A DNA stretch of 64,000 bases. Source: Haliea sp. Its GTDB lineage: Bacteria > Pseudomonadota > Gammaproteobacteria > Pseudomonadales > Halieaceae. The notes beneath the pieces were generated by a model. That model did no database searches. It had not been told where the DNA came from and saw only the letters and a program-made list of their open reading frames with translations. Location of the stretch: assembly GCA_002692965.1 (NCBI GenBank), contig NZNC01000019.1, forward strand, positions 1-64,000, read 5' to 3'. Shown here piece after piece: positions 42,050 to 50,342 of the stretch (positions are counted from its first letter, which is position 1; each line of letters starts with the position of its first letter). The position numbers and the translations under genes are program-made.

Positions 42050-43453
42050 ATGACAATCAAGATGCCCATGCCCCTGTTGTTCCTGTGCGCGCTGCTGCTG
42101 ATGGCGCCGGCACTCGAGGCACGCAACCTCCCCGAGTTCCGCGATGTGGTGGAGCAGGGTTCACCGGCCGTGGTCAAGATCATGGTGCAGTCCAGCGGCG
42201 GCCGGGCGAGCAATGCGCCGCCCTTCGATTCCGAGGAGATTCCCGAGTACCTGCGGCGCTTCTTCGAGTACCGCGGTGCGCCGCCGCAGCCGCGGGCGCG
42301 GATGTCCATGGGCTCCGGCTTCATCATCAGTGACGACGGCTATATCGTGACCAACAACCACGTGGTGGAAGGTGCCGACGCCGTGGTCGTGCGCATGATC
42401 GATCGCCGGGAGTTCGACGCCGAAGTGATCGGCACCGACCCCCGCTCCGACCTGGCCCTGCTGCGCATCGACGCCGAGGACCTGCCCTTCCTTGAGCTGG
42501 AGCCCGACGACACGCTCCGCGTGGGGGAATGGGTGCTGGCCATCGGCTCGCCCTTCGGGCTCGATTACTCGGTGACCGCGGGCATCGTCAGTGCCATGGG
42601 CCGCAGTCTGCCCACCGAGCAGGGCGAGAACTACGTCCCCTTCATCCAGACCGACGTCGCCATCAACCCCGGCAACTCCGGCGGCCCGCTGTTCAATCTC
42701 GACGGCGAGGTTGTGGGGGTGAATTCCCAGATCTTCACCCGCAGTGGCGGCTCCATCGGCCTGTCCTTCGCCATTCCCGCGTCGGTGGTGCGCAATGTGG
42801 TGGAGCAGCTGCGCGAGGACGGCAAGGTGGTGCGGGGCTGGCTCGGCGTGACCATCCAGGATGTCGACCGGACCCTGGCCGAGTCCTTCGGGCTGGATCG
42901 TCCCCAGGGCGCCCTGGTGTCCCAGGTGGCGCCGGACAGCCCCGCCGGCAAGGCGGGCCTGGAGCCGGGTGACGTCATTCTCACCTTCGACGGCAAGGAG
43001 ATCGACTCCTCCGCGGACCTGCCCCATGTGGTGGGTCTGATTGCCCCGGGCGAGACCGTGCCGGTGGAGCTGATCCGCGAGCGCAAGCGGCGCACCCTCA
43101 AGGTCGAGGTCGGCGGGCTGGATGCCGACGACAGCTTCGCTCTGCTCAATGACCGCGGCCAGGCCAGTGACGGCAACCGGCTGGGTCTGTCCGTGGAGAC
43201 CGCGCCGCCGGAGGCCCTGCAGCGCTTCGGCATCAGCGGTGGCGTGGTGGTGCGTCAGGTGGCCCCCGATTCGGTGGCCGCGGAGTCCGGTATTGTCGCC
43301 GGTGACGTGATTACCCTGCTGGGCTCGACTCCGACCAAGGACGTCGACAGCTTCCAGCGTGCCGTGGGTGAACTGAAGGCCGGCGAGTCAGTACCGGTGC
43401 GGCTGATCCGCCGCGGCAACCCGATGTTTATCGGCCTCAAGCTGCCGCAATAG
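42050..43453 (+). CDS. mucD: Periplasmic serine protease MucD/DegP type
   Basis: A 467-residue HtrA-family protease. The signal peptide MTIKMPMPLLFLCALLLMAPALEA is followed by the protease with triad His104 (VTNNHVV), Asp134 (SDLALLRID) and Ser210 (NPGNSGGPLF). Two PDZ domains cover about 265-355 (VRGWLGVTIQDVDRTLAESFG) and 375-460 (LGLSVETAPPEALQRFG). It degrades misfolded periplasmic proteins and dampens the sigma-E response. The chosen ATG at 42050 gives the clean signal; a GTG four codons upstream is possible. It is the fifth gene of the rpoE run. Confidence 0.94.
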   Translation: MTIKMPMPLLFLCALLLMAPALEARNLPEFRDVVEQGSPAVVKIMVQSSGGRASNAPPFDSEEIPEYLRRFFEYRGAPPQPRARMSMGSGFIISDDGYIVTNNHVVEGADAVVVRMIDRREFDAEVIGTDPRSDLALLRIDAEDLPFLELEPDDTLRVGEWVLAIGSPFGLDYSVTAGIVSAMGRSLPTEQGENYVPFIQTDVAINPGNSGGPLFNLDGEVVGVNSQIFTRSGGSIGLSFAIPASVVRNVVEQLREDGKVVRGWLGVTIQDVDRTLAESFGLDRPQGALVSQVAPDSPAGKAGLEPGDVILTFDGKEIDSSADLPHVVGLIAPGETVPVELIRERKRRTLKVEVGGLDADDSFALLNDRGQASDGNRLGLSVETAPPEALQRFGISGGVVVRQVAPDSVAAESGIVAGDVITLLGSTPTKDVDSFQRAVGELKAGESVPVRLIRRGNPMFIGLKLPQ

Positions 43454-43471
43454 GCGGCGTTCCTCTGCCGG

Positions 43472-43491
43472 GCGCCCCCGCACGGGGGTGC
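43472..43491 (+). terminator. GC-rich hairpin after mucD
   Basis: An 8-bp stem (GCGCCCCC at 43472-43479 against GGGGGTGC at 43484-43491, one G-T pair) with tetraloop GCAC follows the mucD stop by 18 bases. No T-run follows, so it would be Rho-assisted or only partial. A TACAAT -10 at 43516-43521 further on may start a separate lepA transcript. Confidence 0.45.
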
Positions 43492-43585
43492 ATGGCAGCG
43501 GCGGGGGAATCAGGGTACAATCCCGCGTCCTTTCGCCGGGCTCACCCCCGGCGCCAACCCCTGACTTCGAGCCGAGCCTGTTTGC

Positions 43586-45382
43586 GTGAGCGACCTCAGC
43601 CATATCCGCAATTTTTCCATTATTGCCCACATCGACCACGGCAAGTCCACCCTGGCCGACCGCTTCATCCAGTACTGCGGGGGGCTGAGCGACCGCGAGA
43701 TGGCCGAGCAGGTGCTCGACTCGATGGATATCGAGCGCGAGCGCGGCATCACCATCAAGGCCCAGAGCGTGACCCTCGACTACACCGCCCGCGACGGCAA
43801 GGTGTACCAGCTCAATTTCATTGACACCCCGGGGCACGTGGACTTCTCCTATGAAGTGTCACGCTCCCTGTCTGCCTGCGAGGGCGCCCTGCTGGTGGTG
43901 GACGCCGGCCAGGGGGTCGAGGCGCAGTCGGTGGCCAACTGCTATACCGCCATCGAGCAGGGCCTGGAGGTTCTGCCCATCCTCAACAAGATGGACCTGC
44001 CCCAGGCGGACCCGGACAAGGTGCGCGCCGAGATCGAGGACATCATCGGTATCGATGCCACCACGGCCTGCCTGGTCAGTGCCAAGACCGGCCTCGGCAT
44101 CGAGGATGCCCTGGAATACCTGGTGGAAAACATTCCACCCCCCGAGGGCGACCGCGACGCCCCCCTGCAGGCCCTGATCATCGACTCCTGGTTCGACAAC
44201 TACCTGGGCGTGGTTTCCCTGGTGCGGGTCAAGCAGGGGCAGCTGCGCAAGCGCGACAAGATCATTCCCAAGTCCACCGGCAAGGCCCACCAGGTCGACG
44301 CCGTGGGCATCTTCACCCCCAAGCGGCTGGAGACCGGTGTCCTGCGCGCCGGCGAAGTGGGCTTCGTGGTCGCCGGCATCAAGGACATCCAGGGGGCCCC
44401 GGTGGGGGATACCCTGGTCAATGCCCAGCAGCCGGATGTGCCGGCCCTGCCTGGCTTCAAGAAGGTCAAGCCCCAGGTCTATGCTGGCATCTTCACCATC
44501 TCCACCGATGACTACGAGGATTTCCGCGAGGCCCTGGCCAAGCTGACCCTCAACGACGCCTCGCTGTTCTACGAGCCGGAAACCTCCGATGCCCTGGGCT
44601 TCGGGTTCCGCTGCGGCTTCCTCGGCATGCTGCACATGGAGATCATCCAGGAGCGCCTGGAGCGCGAGTACGACCTGGACCTGATCACCACGGCGCCCAC
44701 CGTGGTCTACGAGATCGAAAAGAAAGACGGCGAGGTGGTCTACGTCGACAACCCCTCGCGGCTGCCGGAAACCGGCGAAATCGAGGAAATGCGCGAGCCG
44801 ATCGCCCGCTGCAGCATCCTGGTCCCCCAGGACTACCTGGGCAATGTGATTACCCTCTGTTCGGAAAAGCGCGGCAACCAGATCGACATGCAGTTCCTCG
44901 GCACCCAGGTGTCGGTGGTCTACGACATTCCCCTGGCCGAGGTGGTGCTGGACTTCTTCGACCGCATCAAGTCGGTCAGCCGGGGCTACGCCTCCCTCGA
45001 CTACAGCTTCGACCGCTTCGAGCCCGCCCAGCTGGCGCGCCTGGATGTCCTGATCAACGGCGAGCGCGTCGACGCCCTGGCGGTGATCGTGCACCGCGAT
45101 CAGATCCAGCACCGCGGCCGGGTGCTGACCGACAAGATGAAGGAGCTGATCCCGCGGCAGATGTTCGACGTCGCGATCCAGGCGGCGGTTGGCGGCAAGG
45201 TGGTCGCCCGTACCACGGTCAAGGCACTGCGCAAGAACGTGACCGCCAAGTGCTACGGCGGTGACGCCACGCGCAAGAAAAAACTGCTGGAGAAACAAAA
45301 AGCCGGCAAGAAGCGCATGAAACAGGTCGGCTCGGTGGAAATTCCCCAGTCCGCCTTTCTTGCTGTCCTCAAGGTGGATTAA
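43586..45382 (+). CDS. lepA: Elongation factor 4 (LepA), back-translocase GTPase
   Basis: A 598-residue translational GTPase. G1 is [13 protein letters not shown]2 GITIK, G3 DTPGHVD, G4 [10 protein letters not shown], with domains II, III and V as in EF-G, and the LepA-specific C-terminal basic domain ending [26 protein letters not shown]. It acts on stalled ribosomes and assembly of the 30S subunit. The start is GTG at 43586. It forms a tight unit with lepB, five bases later, the standard order lepA-lepB-rnc-era-recO. Confidence 0.96.
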   Translation: MSDLSHIRNFSIIAHIDHGKSTLADRFIQYCGGLSDREMAEQVLDSMDIERERGITIKAQSVTLDYTARDGKVYQLNFIDTPGHVDFSYEVSRSLSACEGALLVVDAGQGVEAQSVANCYTAIEQGLEVLPILNKMDLPQADPDKVRAEIEDIIGIDATTACLVSAKTGLGIEDALEYLVENIPPPEGDRDAPLQALIIDSWFDNYLGVVSLVRVKQGQLRKRDKIIPKSTGKAHQVDAVGIFTPKRLETGVLRAGEVGFVVAGIKDIQGAPVGDTLVNAQQPDVPALPGFKKVKPQVYAGIFTISTDDYEDFREALAKLTLNDASLFYEPETSDALGFGFRCGFLGMLHMEIIQERLEREYDLDLITTAPTVVYEIEKKDGEVVYVDNPSRLPETGEIEEMREPIARCSILVPQDYLGNVITLCSEKRGNQIDMQFLGTQVSVVYDIPLAEVVLDFFDRIKSVSRGYASLDYSFDRFEPAQLARLDVLINGERVDALAVIVHRDQIQHRGRVLTDKMKELIPRQMFDVAIQAAVGGKVVARTTVKALRKNVTAKCYGGDATRKKKLLEKQKAGKKRMKQVGSVEIPQSAFLAVLKVD

Positions 45383-45387
45383 AGCCC

Positions 45388-46227
45388 ATGGCAATCGACT
45401 TTCCCCTGGTTCTGGTCATCCTGGTATTCGGCAGTGGCCTGATCTGGCTGTTCGACGCGCTGGTCCTGGCGCCCAAGCGCCGGCTGGTAGAGCGGGACCT
45501 GCAGGCCCAGTGGCCCGCCTGGGAACGCGAGGGGAGTGTCGACCAGCAGCGCTACCGCGAGGCTGTCGAGAGCCGCGCGGCCGAGCCCACGCTGGTGGAG
45601 TATTCGCGATCTTTCTTCCCGGTGCTGTTCGTGGTCTTCGTGCTGCGTTCCTTCCTGGTGGAGCCCTTTCAGATCCCGTCCTCGTCCATGGTGCCGACCC
45701 TGGAGGTGGGCGACTACATCCTGGTCAACAAGTTCACCTATGGCATCCGCCTGCCGGTGGTGCGCACCAAGGTACTGGACCTCGGCGAACCGGAGCGGGG
45801 CGACGTGATGGTGTTTTTCCCGCCGCACATGAACGACACCTACTACATCAAGCGGGTCATCGGCATTCCCGGGGACACCGTCAGCTATCGCAACAAGCGG
45901 CTCTTCGTCAACGGCGAGGCCCTGCCGATCGAGCCCCTGGCCGTGGTGCCCGAGGGCCGCTCGCGCTACCAGGTGGCCCTGGAGACCCTGGGCGACGAGC
46001 CGCACCTGGCCCAGGTCGACCTGAGCCGCTCCGGGCGCGACTTCACCGTGGTGGTGGAGCCGGGCCACTACTTCATGATGGGCGACAACCGCGACAACAG
46101 CAGTGACAGCCGGGTCTGGGGACTGGTGCCGGAAAAGGATATAGTAGGCAAGGCCTTCGCCATCTGGATGCACTGGGAGTCCCTGTTCAGCCTGCCCAGT
46201 TTCAGCCGCGTGGGCCTGATTAAATAA
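45388..46227 (+). CDS. lepB: Signal peptidase I
   Basis: A 279-residue inner-membrane protease that removes signal peptides from exported proteins. Two N-terminal membrane segments (FPLVLVILVFGSGLIWLF and FFPVLFVVFVLRSFLV) precede the catalytic domain. The nucleophile serine is in PSSSMVPTL and the general-base lysine in YYIKRVIG; box E is GDNRDNSSDSRVWG. All are intact. Follows lepA closely and precedes a small DUF4845 gene, the usual order. Confidence 0.95.
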   Translation: MAIDFPLVLVILVFGSGLIWLFDALVLAPKRRLVERDLQAQWPAWEREGSVDQQRYREAVESRAAEPTLVEYSRSFFPVLFVVFVLRSFLVEPFQIPSSSMVPTLEVGDYILVNKFTYGIRLPVVRTKVLDLGEPERGDVMVFFPPHMNDTYYIKRVIGIPGDTVSYRNKRLFVNGEALPIEPLAVVPEGRSRYQVALETLGDEPHLAQVDLSRSGRDFTVVVEPGHYFMMGDNRDNSSDSRVWGLVPEKDIVGKAFAIWMHWESLFSLPSFSRVGLIK

Positions 46228-46247
46228 CCCAGCGGAGAGCCCTGCCA

Positions 46248-46634
46248 ATGCAAATGCGACAGCGTCAGGGGGGTATGTCCCTCCCCGGTATGCTGACCAT
46301 CGCGGTGATGGTCGGTTTTTTCGTCATGGCCGGTATTCGCATGGCGCCGAGTTACTTTGAATACATGGCGGTGCGCGATGTGGTCGAGCGCGTGGCCCAG
46401 GAGCACGATCCCGCCACTGAGACCATTGCCGATATCCGTCGCCGGATATCCAATCTCTTCAACACCAACCAGATCTATGGCCTCAAACCGGGGGATATCG
46501 AGATCTACCGCGAGGACGGGCAGACCTGGATCGACGCCCGCTACGAGGCGCGCATCCCCCTGGTGGCCAATATCGATGCGGTGATCAGTTTCGATGACCT
46601 GCTGGTAGAGGCGGGGGAGCGGCGGGCCCGCTAG
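46248..46634 (+). CDS. DUF4845 small membrane protein
   Basis: A 128-residue protein with one N-terminal membrane segment (GMSLPGMLTIAVMVGFFVMAGIRMAP, of which the first 20 residues resemble a type-IV-pilin-like start) and a small periplasmic domain of about 90 residues (DVVERVAQEHD then EARIPLVANIDAVISFD). DUF4845 proteins lie between lepB and rnc in many gammaproteobacteria; their function is unknown. Position alone does not assign one. Its stop is 3 bases before rnc. Confidence 0.85.
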   Translation: MQMRQRQGGMSLPGMLTIAVMVGFFVMAGIRMAPSYFEYMAVRDVVERVAQEHDPATETIADIRRRISNLFNTNQIYGLKPGDIEIYREDGQTWIDARYEARIPLVANIDAVISFDDLLVEAGERRAR

Positions 46635-46637
46635 CCA

Positions 46638-47309
46638 ATGGACGACCTGCAAGCACTTGAGCGCCGCCTGGGCTACCCGTTCCGGGATCGGGAGCTGCTG
46701 TCTCTGGCCCTGCGCCACCGCAGTGTGGCGGGGGGCAACAACGAGCGCCTGGAATTCCTCGGCGACTCCGTGCTCAACCACGTCATTGCCGAGTTCCTGT
46801 ACCAGCGCTTTCCCCGCGCCCGGGAGGGCCAGCTCAGCCGGCTGCGCGCCAGCCTGGTGAAGGGCGAAACCCTGGCCGAGCTGGGTCGCGAGCTGGGGCT
46901 GGGGGAGTACATGGTGCTCGGGCCCGGCGAGCGCAAGAGCGGGGGGCATCGCCGCGGTTCCATTCTCGCGGACGCGGTGGAGGCCATTGCCGGCGCGATC
47001 CTGCTCGACAGCGACATTGAACGCTGCCGCGAGTGCCTGTTGCGCTGGTTTGGCGATCGCCTCGAGAATCTGCCCCCCGAGGCGGCGGAGAAGGATGCCA
47101 AGACGCGCCTGCAGGAATGGCTGCAGGGGCGGGGCAAGGGCCTGCCCGACTATACCCTGCTGGGCGTGCAGGGGGCGGATCACCGCCAGCAGTTCCGGGT
47201 CGTCTGCCGCCTCGCGGATCTGGACATGACTTTCGAGGGGCAGGACAGCAGTCGGCGACGGGCGGAGCAACGCGCGGCGGCGGCGGCACTGGAGGCACTG
47301 GATGGCTGA
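46638..47309 (+). CDS. rnc: Ribonuclease III
   Basis: A 223-residue double-strand-specific endoribonuclease that processes rRNA precursors and some mRNAs. The catalytic signature [12 protein letters not shown] near residue 37 and the downstream acidic [12 protein letters not shown] are complete. The dsRNA-binding domain covers about 150-223 ([20 protein letters not shown] to [15 protein letters not shown]). Its end overlaps the start of era by eight bases, so they are coupled in translation. Confidence 0.96.
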   Translation: MDDLQALERRLGYPFRDRELLSLALRHRSVAGGNNERLEFLGDSVLNHVIAEFLYQRFPRAREGQLSRLRASLVKGETLAELGRELGLGEYMVLGPGERKSGGHRRGSILADAVEAIAGAILLDSDIERCRECLLRWFGDRLENLPPEAAEKDAKTRLQEWLQGRGKGLPDYTLLGVQGADHRQQFRVVCRLADLDMTFEGQDSSRRRAEQRAAAAALEALDG

Positions 47310-48216
47310 GATGGCTGAGATGGAACACACCACGCGCTGCGGCTATGTGGCGCTGGTGGGGCGCCCCAATGTGGGCAAGTCGACCCTGCTCAACCACCTG
47401 TTGGGGCAGAAGATCAGCATTACCTCGCGCAAGCCGCAGACCACCCGTCACCAGGTCCTGGGCATCAAGTCCGAGGGCGACTGCCAGGTGGTCTTCGTGG
47501 ATACCCCTGGCCTGCACCGGGACGAGCCCCGGGCCATTAACCGCTACATGAACCGCGCCGCCGCCAGCGCCATCCGCGATGTCGACCTGGTGGTCATGGT
47601 GGCCGACCGCACCGCCTGGACCGAGGAAGATGAGTGGGTGCTGCAGCAGGTGCAGCGCAGCGAGTTGCCGGCGATCCTGGTGCTGAACAAGGTCGACCTT
47701 CTGGCCGAGAAGGGGCAACTGCTGCCGCATCTGCAGGCCCTGCAGGAGAAGGGCGACTTCCAGGCCATCATTCCCCTGTCCGCCCTGCGTGGGCAGAACC
47801 TGCAGGCGCTGGAGGATGAGATCGCCGGGCGCTTGCCCGAGGCGCCGTTCTTCTTCCCCGAGGAGCAGATTACCGATCGCAGCCAGCGCTTCCTGGCGGC
47901 GGAAATCGTGCGCGAGAAGATCATGCGTCAGCTCGGCGACGAACTGCCCTACGCGACCACCGTCGAGATCGAGGACTTCGCCGTGGACGGGGACATGCTG
48001 CATATCCACGCCCTGATCCTGGTCGAGCGCAGTGGGCAGAAGCGCATCATTATCGGCGACAAGGGCAGCCGCCTGAAGGCGATTGGCAGCGAGGCTCGCC
48101 GCGACATGGAGCGCCTGTTCGACAGCCGTGTCATGCTCAACCTCTGGGTGAAGGTCAAAAGCGGCTGGTCGGATGATGACCGCGCCCTGCGCAGCCTCGG
48201 CTACGACGACCGCTGA
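47302..48216 (+). CDS. era: Era GTPase
   Basis: A 304-residue GTPase needed for 30S ribosome maturation. G1 is [10 protein letters not shown]2 in TTRHQ, G3 DTPGLH, G4 NKVD, and the C-terminal KH domain includes [21 protein letters not shown], which binds 16S rRNA near its 3' end. A repeated ATGGCTGAG at the start gives two possible initiation codons, 47302 and 47311; both are in frame. Overlaps rnc. Confidence 0.96.
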   Translation: MAEMAEMEHTTRCGYVALVGRPNVGKSTLLNHLLGQKISITSRKPQTTRHQVLGIKSEGDCQVVFVDTPGLHRDEPRAINRYMNRAAASAIRDVDLVVMVADRTAWTEEDEWVLQQVQRSELPAILVLNKVDLLAEKGQLLPHLQALQEKGDFQAIIPLSALRGQNLQALEDEIAGRLPEAPFFFPEEQITDRSQRFLAAEIVREKIMRQLGDELPYATTVEIEDFAVDGDMLHIHALILVERSGQKRIIIGDKGSRLKAIGSEARRDMERLFDSRVMLNLWVKVKSGWSDDDRALRSLGYDDR

Positions 48217-48229
48217 ACGGGCCTGCGGG

Positions 48230-48958
48230 GTGCGCGTCCAGCTGCAACCGTCCTGGCTACTGCACAGCCGCCCCTACCGCGACAGCAGTCTGCTGCTGGA
48301 TGTTTTCACCGCCGACTGCGGCCGCCTGGGCCTGGTCGCCCGCGGGGTGCACCGGCGCAGCCGCGGCGGCAGTCTGGGCGCCCATCTGCAGCCCTTCCGC
48401 CCCCTCCTGCTCAGCTTCAGCGGCCGCGGTGAACTGCAGCAGCTCACCGCCGTGGAAGCGCCGGGGGCCGCCCTCGGTCTGGCCGGCGAGCGTCTGTTCA
48501 GCGGTCTCTACCTCAACGAATTGCTGGTGCGCCTGCTGCAGCGCCAGGATCCCCACCCGGAGCTGTTTGCCGGCTACGGGCTGACCCTCGAGGCGCTGGC
48601 GGAGGAGGGCGAGGTCGCTCCCCACCTGCGCGCCTTCGAGAGCCAGCTACTGGATACCCTGGGCTATCACCTGCAGCCGGATATCGATGCCAGCAGCGGT
48701 GAGACGGTGCAGGCGGATCGCTGCTACCACTTCGACCCCGAGAGCGGTCTGTGGCCCGCGGGTGTGGCGCAACCGGGGGGCGCGCCGGTCTACCCGGGGC
48801 ATCACCTCTTGGCGATGGCCCGCGGGGATTACCGCGGGGAGGTGGCCCGCAGCGCCAAGGGCCTGCTGCGCCAGGCCCTCGCAGTGCACCTGGGGGATCG
48901 CCCCCTGCGCAGCCGTGAGCTGTTTCGCGCGCGATTGACCGGGGAGGGGCGGGGATGA
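48230..48958 (+). CDS. recO: DNA repair protein RecO
   Basis: A 242-residue RecO: an N-terminal OB fold (WLLHSRPYRDSSLLLDVFTAD, LGLVARGVHR) followed by a helical C-terminal part (LYLNELLVRLLQRQDPHPELF). It loads RecA onto SSB-coated DNA with RecR in gap repair. The usual C-terminal zinc cysteines seen in some species are not evident. The start is taken as GTG at 48230 (MRVQLQPSW), 14 bases after the era stop; longer frames begin inside era and have no site. Confidence 0.92.
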   Translation: MRVQLQPSWLLHSRPYRDSSLLLDVFTADCGRLGLVARGVHRRSRGGSLGAHLQPFRPLLLSFSGRGELQQLTAVEAPGAALGLAGERLFSGLYLNELLVRLLQRQDPHPELFAGYGLTLEALAEEGEVAPHLRAFESQLLDTLGYHLQPDIDASSGETVQADRCYHFDPESGLWPAGVAQPGGAPVYPGHHLLAMARGDYRGEVARSAKGLLRQALAVHLGDRPLRSRELFRARLTGEGRG

Positions 48959-49326
48959 TTGCCGTGGGCACGGATATTCTCGAGCTGGCGCGGATCGAGG
49001 CGGTGCTTGACCGCCAGGGGGAGCGCTTCGCCCGCCGCATTCTCACCGAGGGCGAGTTTGCCGACTACCTGGCCAGTGGCCAGCCGGCGCGTCTGCTGGC
49101 GCGGCGCTTCGCCGCCAAGGAGGCGGTGGCCAAGGCGCTGGGGACCGGTATCGGCCGCGGAGTCAGCTGGCAGGATATCCACATCGCCCACGACGCCGCG
49201 GGGGCCCCCCGGGTAGAGCTGGATGGCGGTGCGCGAGCGGTGCTGCAGGCGCGGGGTGGGCGGGCGGTGCTGATCAGCATCTCCGACGAGCGGCGCTACA
49301 GCGTGGCCTTCGCGGCTCTGGTCTAG
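48955..49326 (+). CDS. acpS: Holo-acyl-carrier-protein synthase
   Basis: A 123-residue AcpS that moves 4'-phosphopantetheine from CoA to acyl carrier protein. Signature: GTDILELARIEAVL near residue 5, with the metal-binding Asp, and FAAKEAVAKALGTG near residue 50, with the second ligand Glu and the lysine. The trimeric fold's VLISISDERRYSVAFA closes it. Overlaps recO as ATGA. pdxJ, which normally stands between recO and acpS in many gammaproteobacteria, is missing here. Confidence 0.95.
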   Translation: MIAVGTDILELARIEAVLDRQGERFARRILTEGEFADYLASGQPARLLARRFAAKEAVAKALGTGIGRGVSWQDIHIAHDAAGAPRVELDGGARAVLQARGGRAVLISISDERRYSVAFAALV

Positions 49327-49403
49327 AGCATCACCCGGCTGGCTGCGCGGCGCGCGCTGTGTGGCCGCCGCAGCGGGGGCATGCCCCGGGGCGGGAAAGT
49401 CGA

Positions 49404-49409
49404 TATACT
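49404..49409 (+). promoter_or_regulatory. Candidate -10 element for cysM
   Basis: TATACT at 49404-49409 is a good -10 hexamer 27 bases before the cysM ATG. No convincing -35 was found at the right distance, so this is tentative. A self-complementary stretch GGGGCATGCCCC lies just before it. Confidence 0.35.
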
Positions 49410-49435
49410 GCCCCGGTTTTCAGCGGTGATTTATC

Positions 49436-50332
49436 ATGCCCGAGTATCCCACCATAGAAGCCTGCATCGGCAACACCCCGCTGGTGCGTCTGCAGCGCAT
49501 GCCCGGCGAGACCAGCAACACCCTGCTGGCCAAGCTCGAGGGCAACAATCCCGCCGGTTCGGTCAAGGACCGGCCGGCCCTGAGCATGATCAGCGAGGCC
49601 GAGGCCCGCGGGGATATCCGCCCCGGGGATACCCTGATCGAAGCCACCAGCGGCAACACCGGCATTGCCCTGGCGATGGCGGCGGCCATTCGCGGCTACC
49701 ACCTCAAGCTGATCATGCCCTCGCACATGAGCGAGGAGCGCAAGCAGGCGATGTCCGCCTACGGCGCCGAGCTGATCGAGGTCAGCCAGGACGCCGGCAT
49801 GGAGGGCGCCCGGGACCTGGCCCTGCAGATGCAGGCCGACGGTGTCGGCCGGGTGCTCGACCAGTTCGGTAACCCGGACAATCCCCTGGCCCACTACCGC
49901 GGCACCGGGCCGGAAATCTGGCGGCAGACCGCCGGCAGCGTGACCCACTTCATCAGCTCCATGGGCACCACCGGCACCATCATGGGGGTCTCCGCCTATC
50001 TCAAGGAGCAGAATCCGGATATCCAGATCATCGGCCTGCAGCCACTGGAGGGCTCCTCCATCCCCGGCATTCGCCGCTGGCCGGCCGCCTACCTGCCGAA
50101 GATCTTCGACGCTGCCCGGGTGGACCGTGTGATGGACATTTCCCAGGCGGAGTCGGAGCAGACCATGCGTCGGCTGGCGCGGGAGGAGGGGATCTTCTGC
50201 GGGGTGTCTTCCGGGGGCGCGATCGCCGCGGCCCTGCGTCTGTCCGCCGAAGTCAGTGACGCGGTGATCGTGGCGATTGTCTGTGACCGCGGCGATCGCT
50301 ATCTGTCCACGGGCGTGTTCGCCGGCTCCTGA
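49436..50332 (+). CDS. cysM: Cysteine synthase B
   Basis: A 298-residue PLP enzyme of the O-acetylserine sulfhydrylase group. The PLP lysine is K44 in NPAGSVKDRPAL, the substrate loop is EATSGNTGIALAM, and SSMGTTGTIMG is the phosphate cradle. The RRWPAAYLPKIFD near the C-terminus and the shorter length favour CysM over CysK; CysM can use thiosulfate as well as sulfide. Cytoplasmic. Gene order cysM-relA is usual in Pseudomonas-like genomes (cysM-rumA-relA); the methyltransferase rumA is absent here. Confidence 0.93.
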   Translation: MPEYPTIEACIGNTPLVRLQRMPGETSNTLLAKLEGNNPAGSVKDRPALSMISEAEARGDIRPGDTLIEATSGNTGIALAMAAAIRGYHLKLIMPSHMSEERKQAMSAYGAELIEVSQDAGMEGARDLALQMQADGVGRVLDQFGNPDNPLAHYRGTGPEIWRQTAGSVTHFISSMGTTGTIMGVSAYLKEQNPDIQIIGLQPLEGSSIPGIRRWPAAYLPKIFDAARVDRVMDISQAESEQTMRRLAREEGIFCGVSSGGAIAAALRLSAEVSDAVIVAIVCDRGDRYLSTGVFAGS

Positions 50333-50342
50333 GGTTCGGGTT

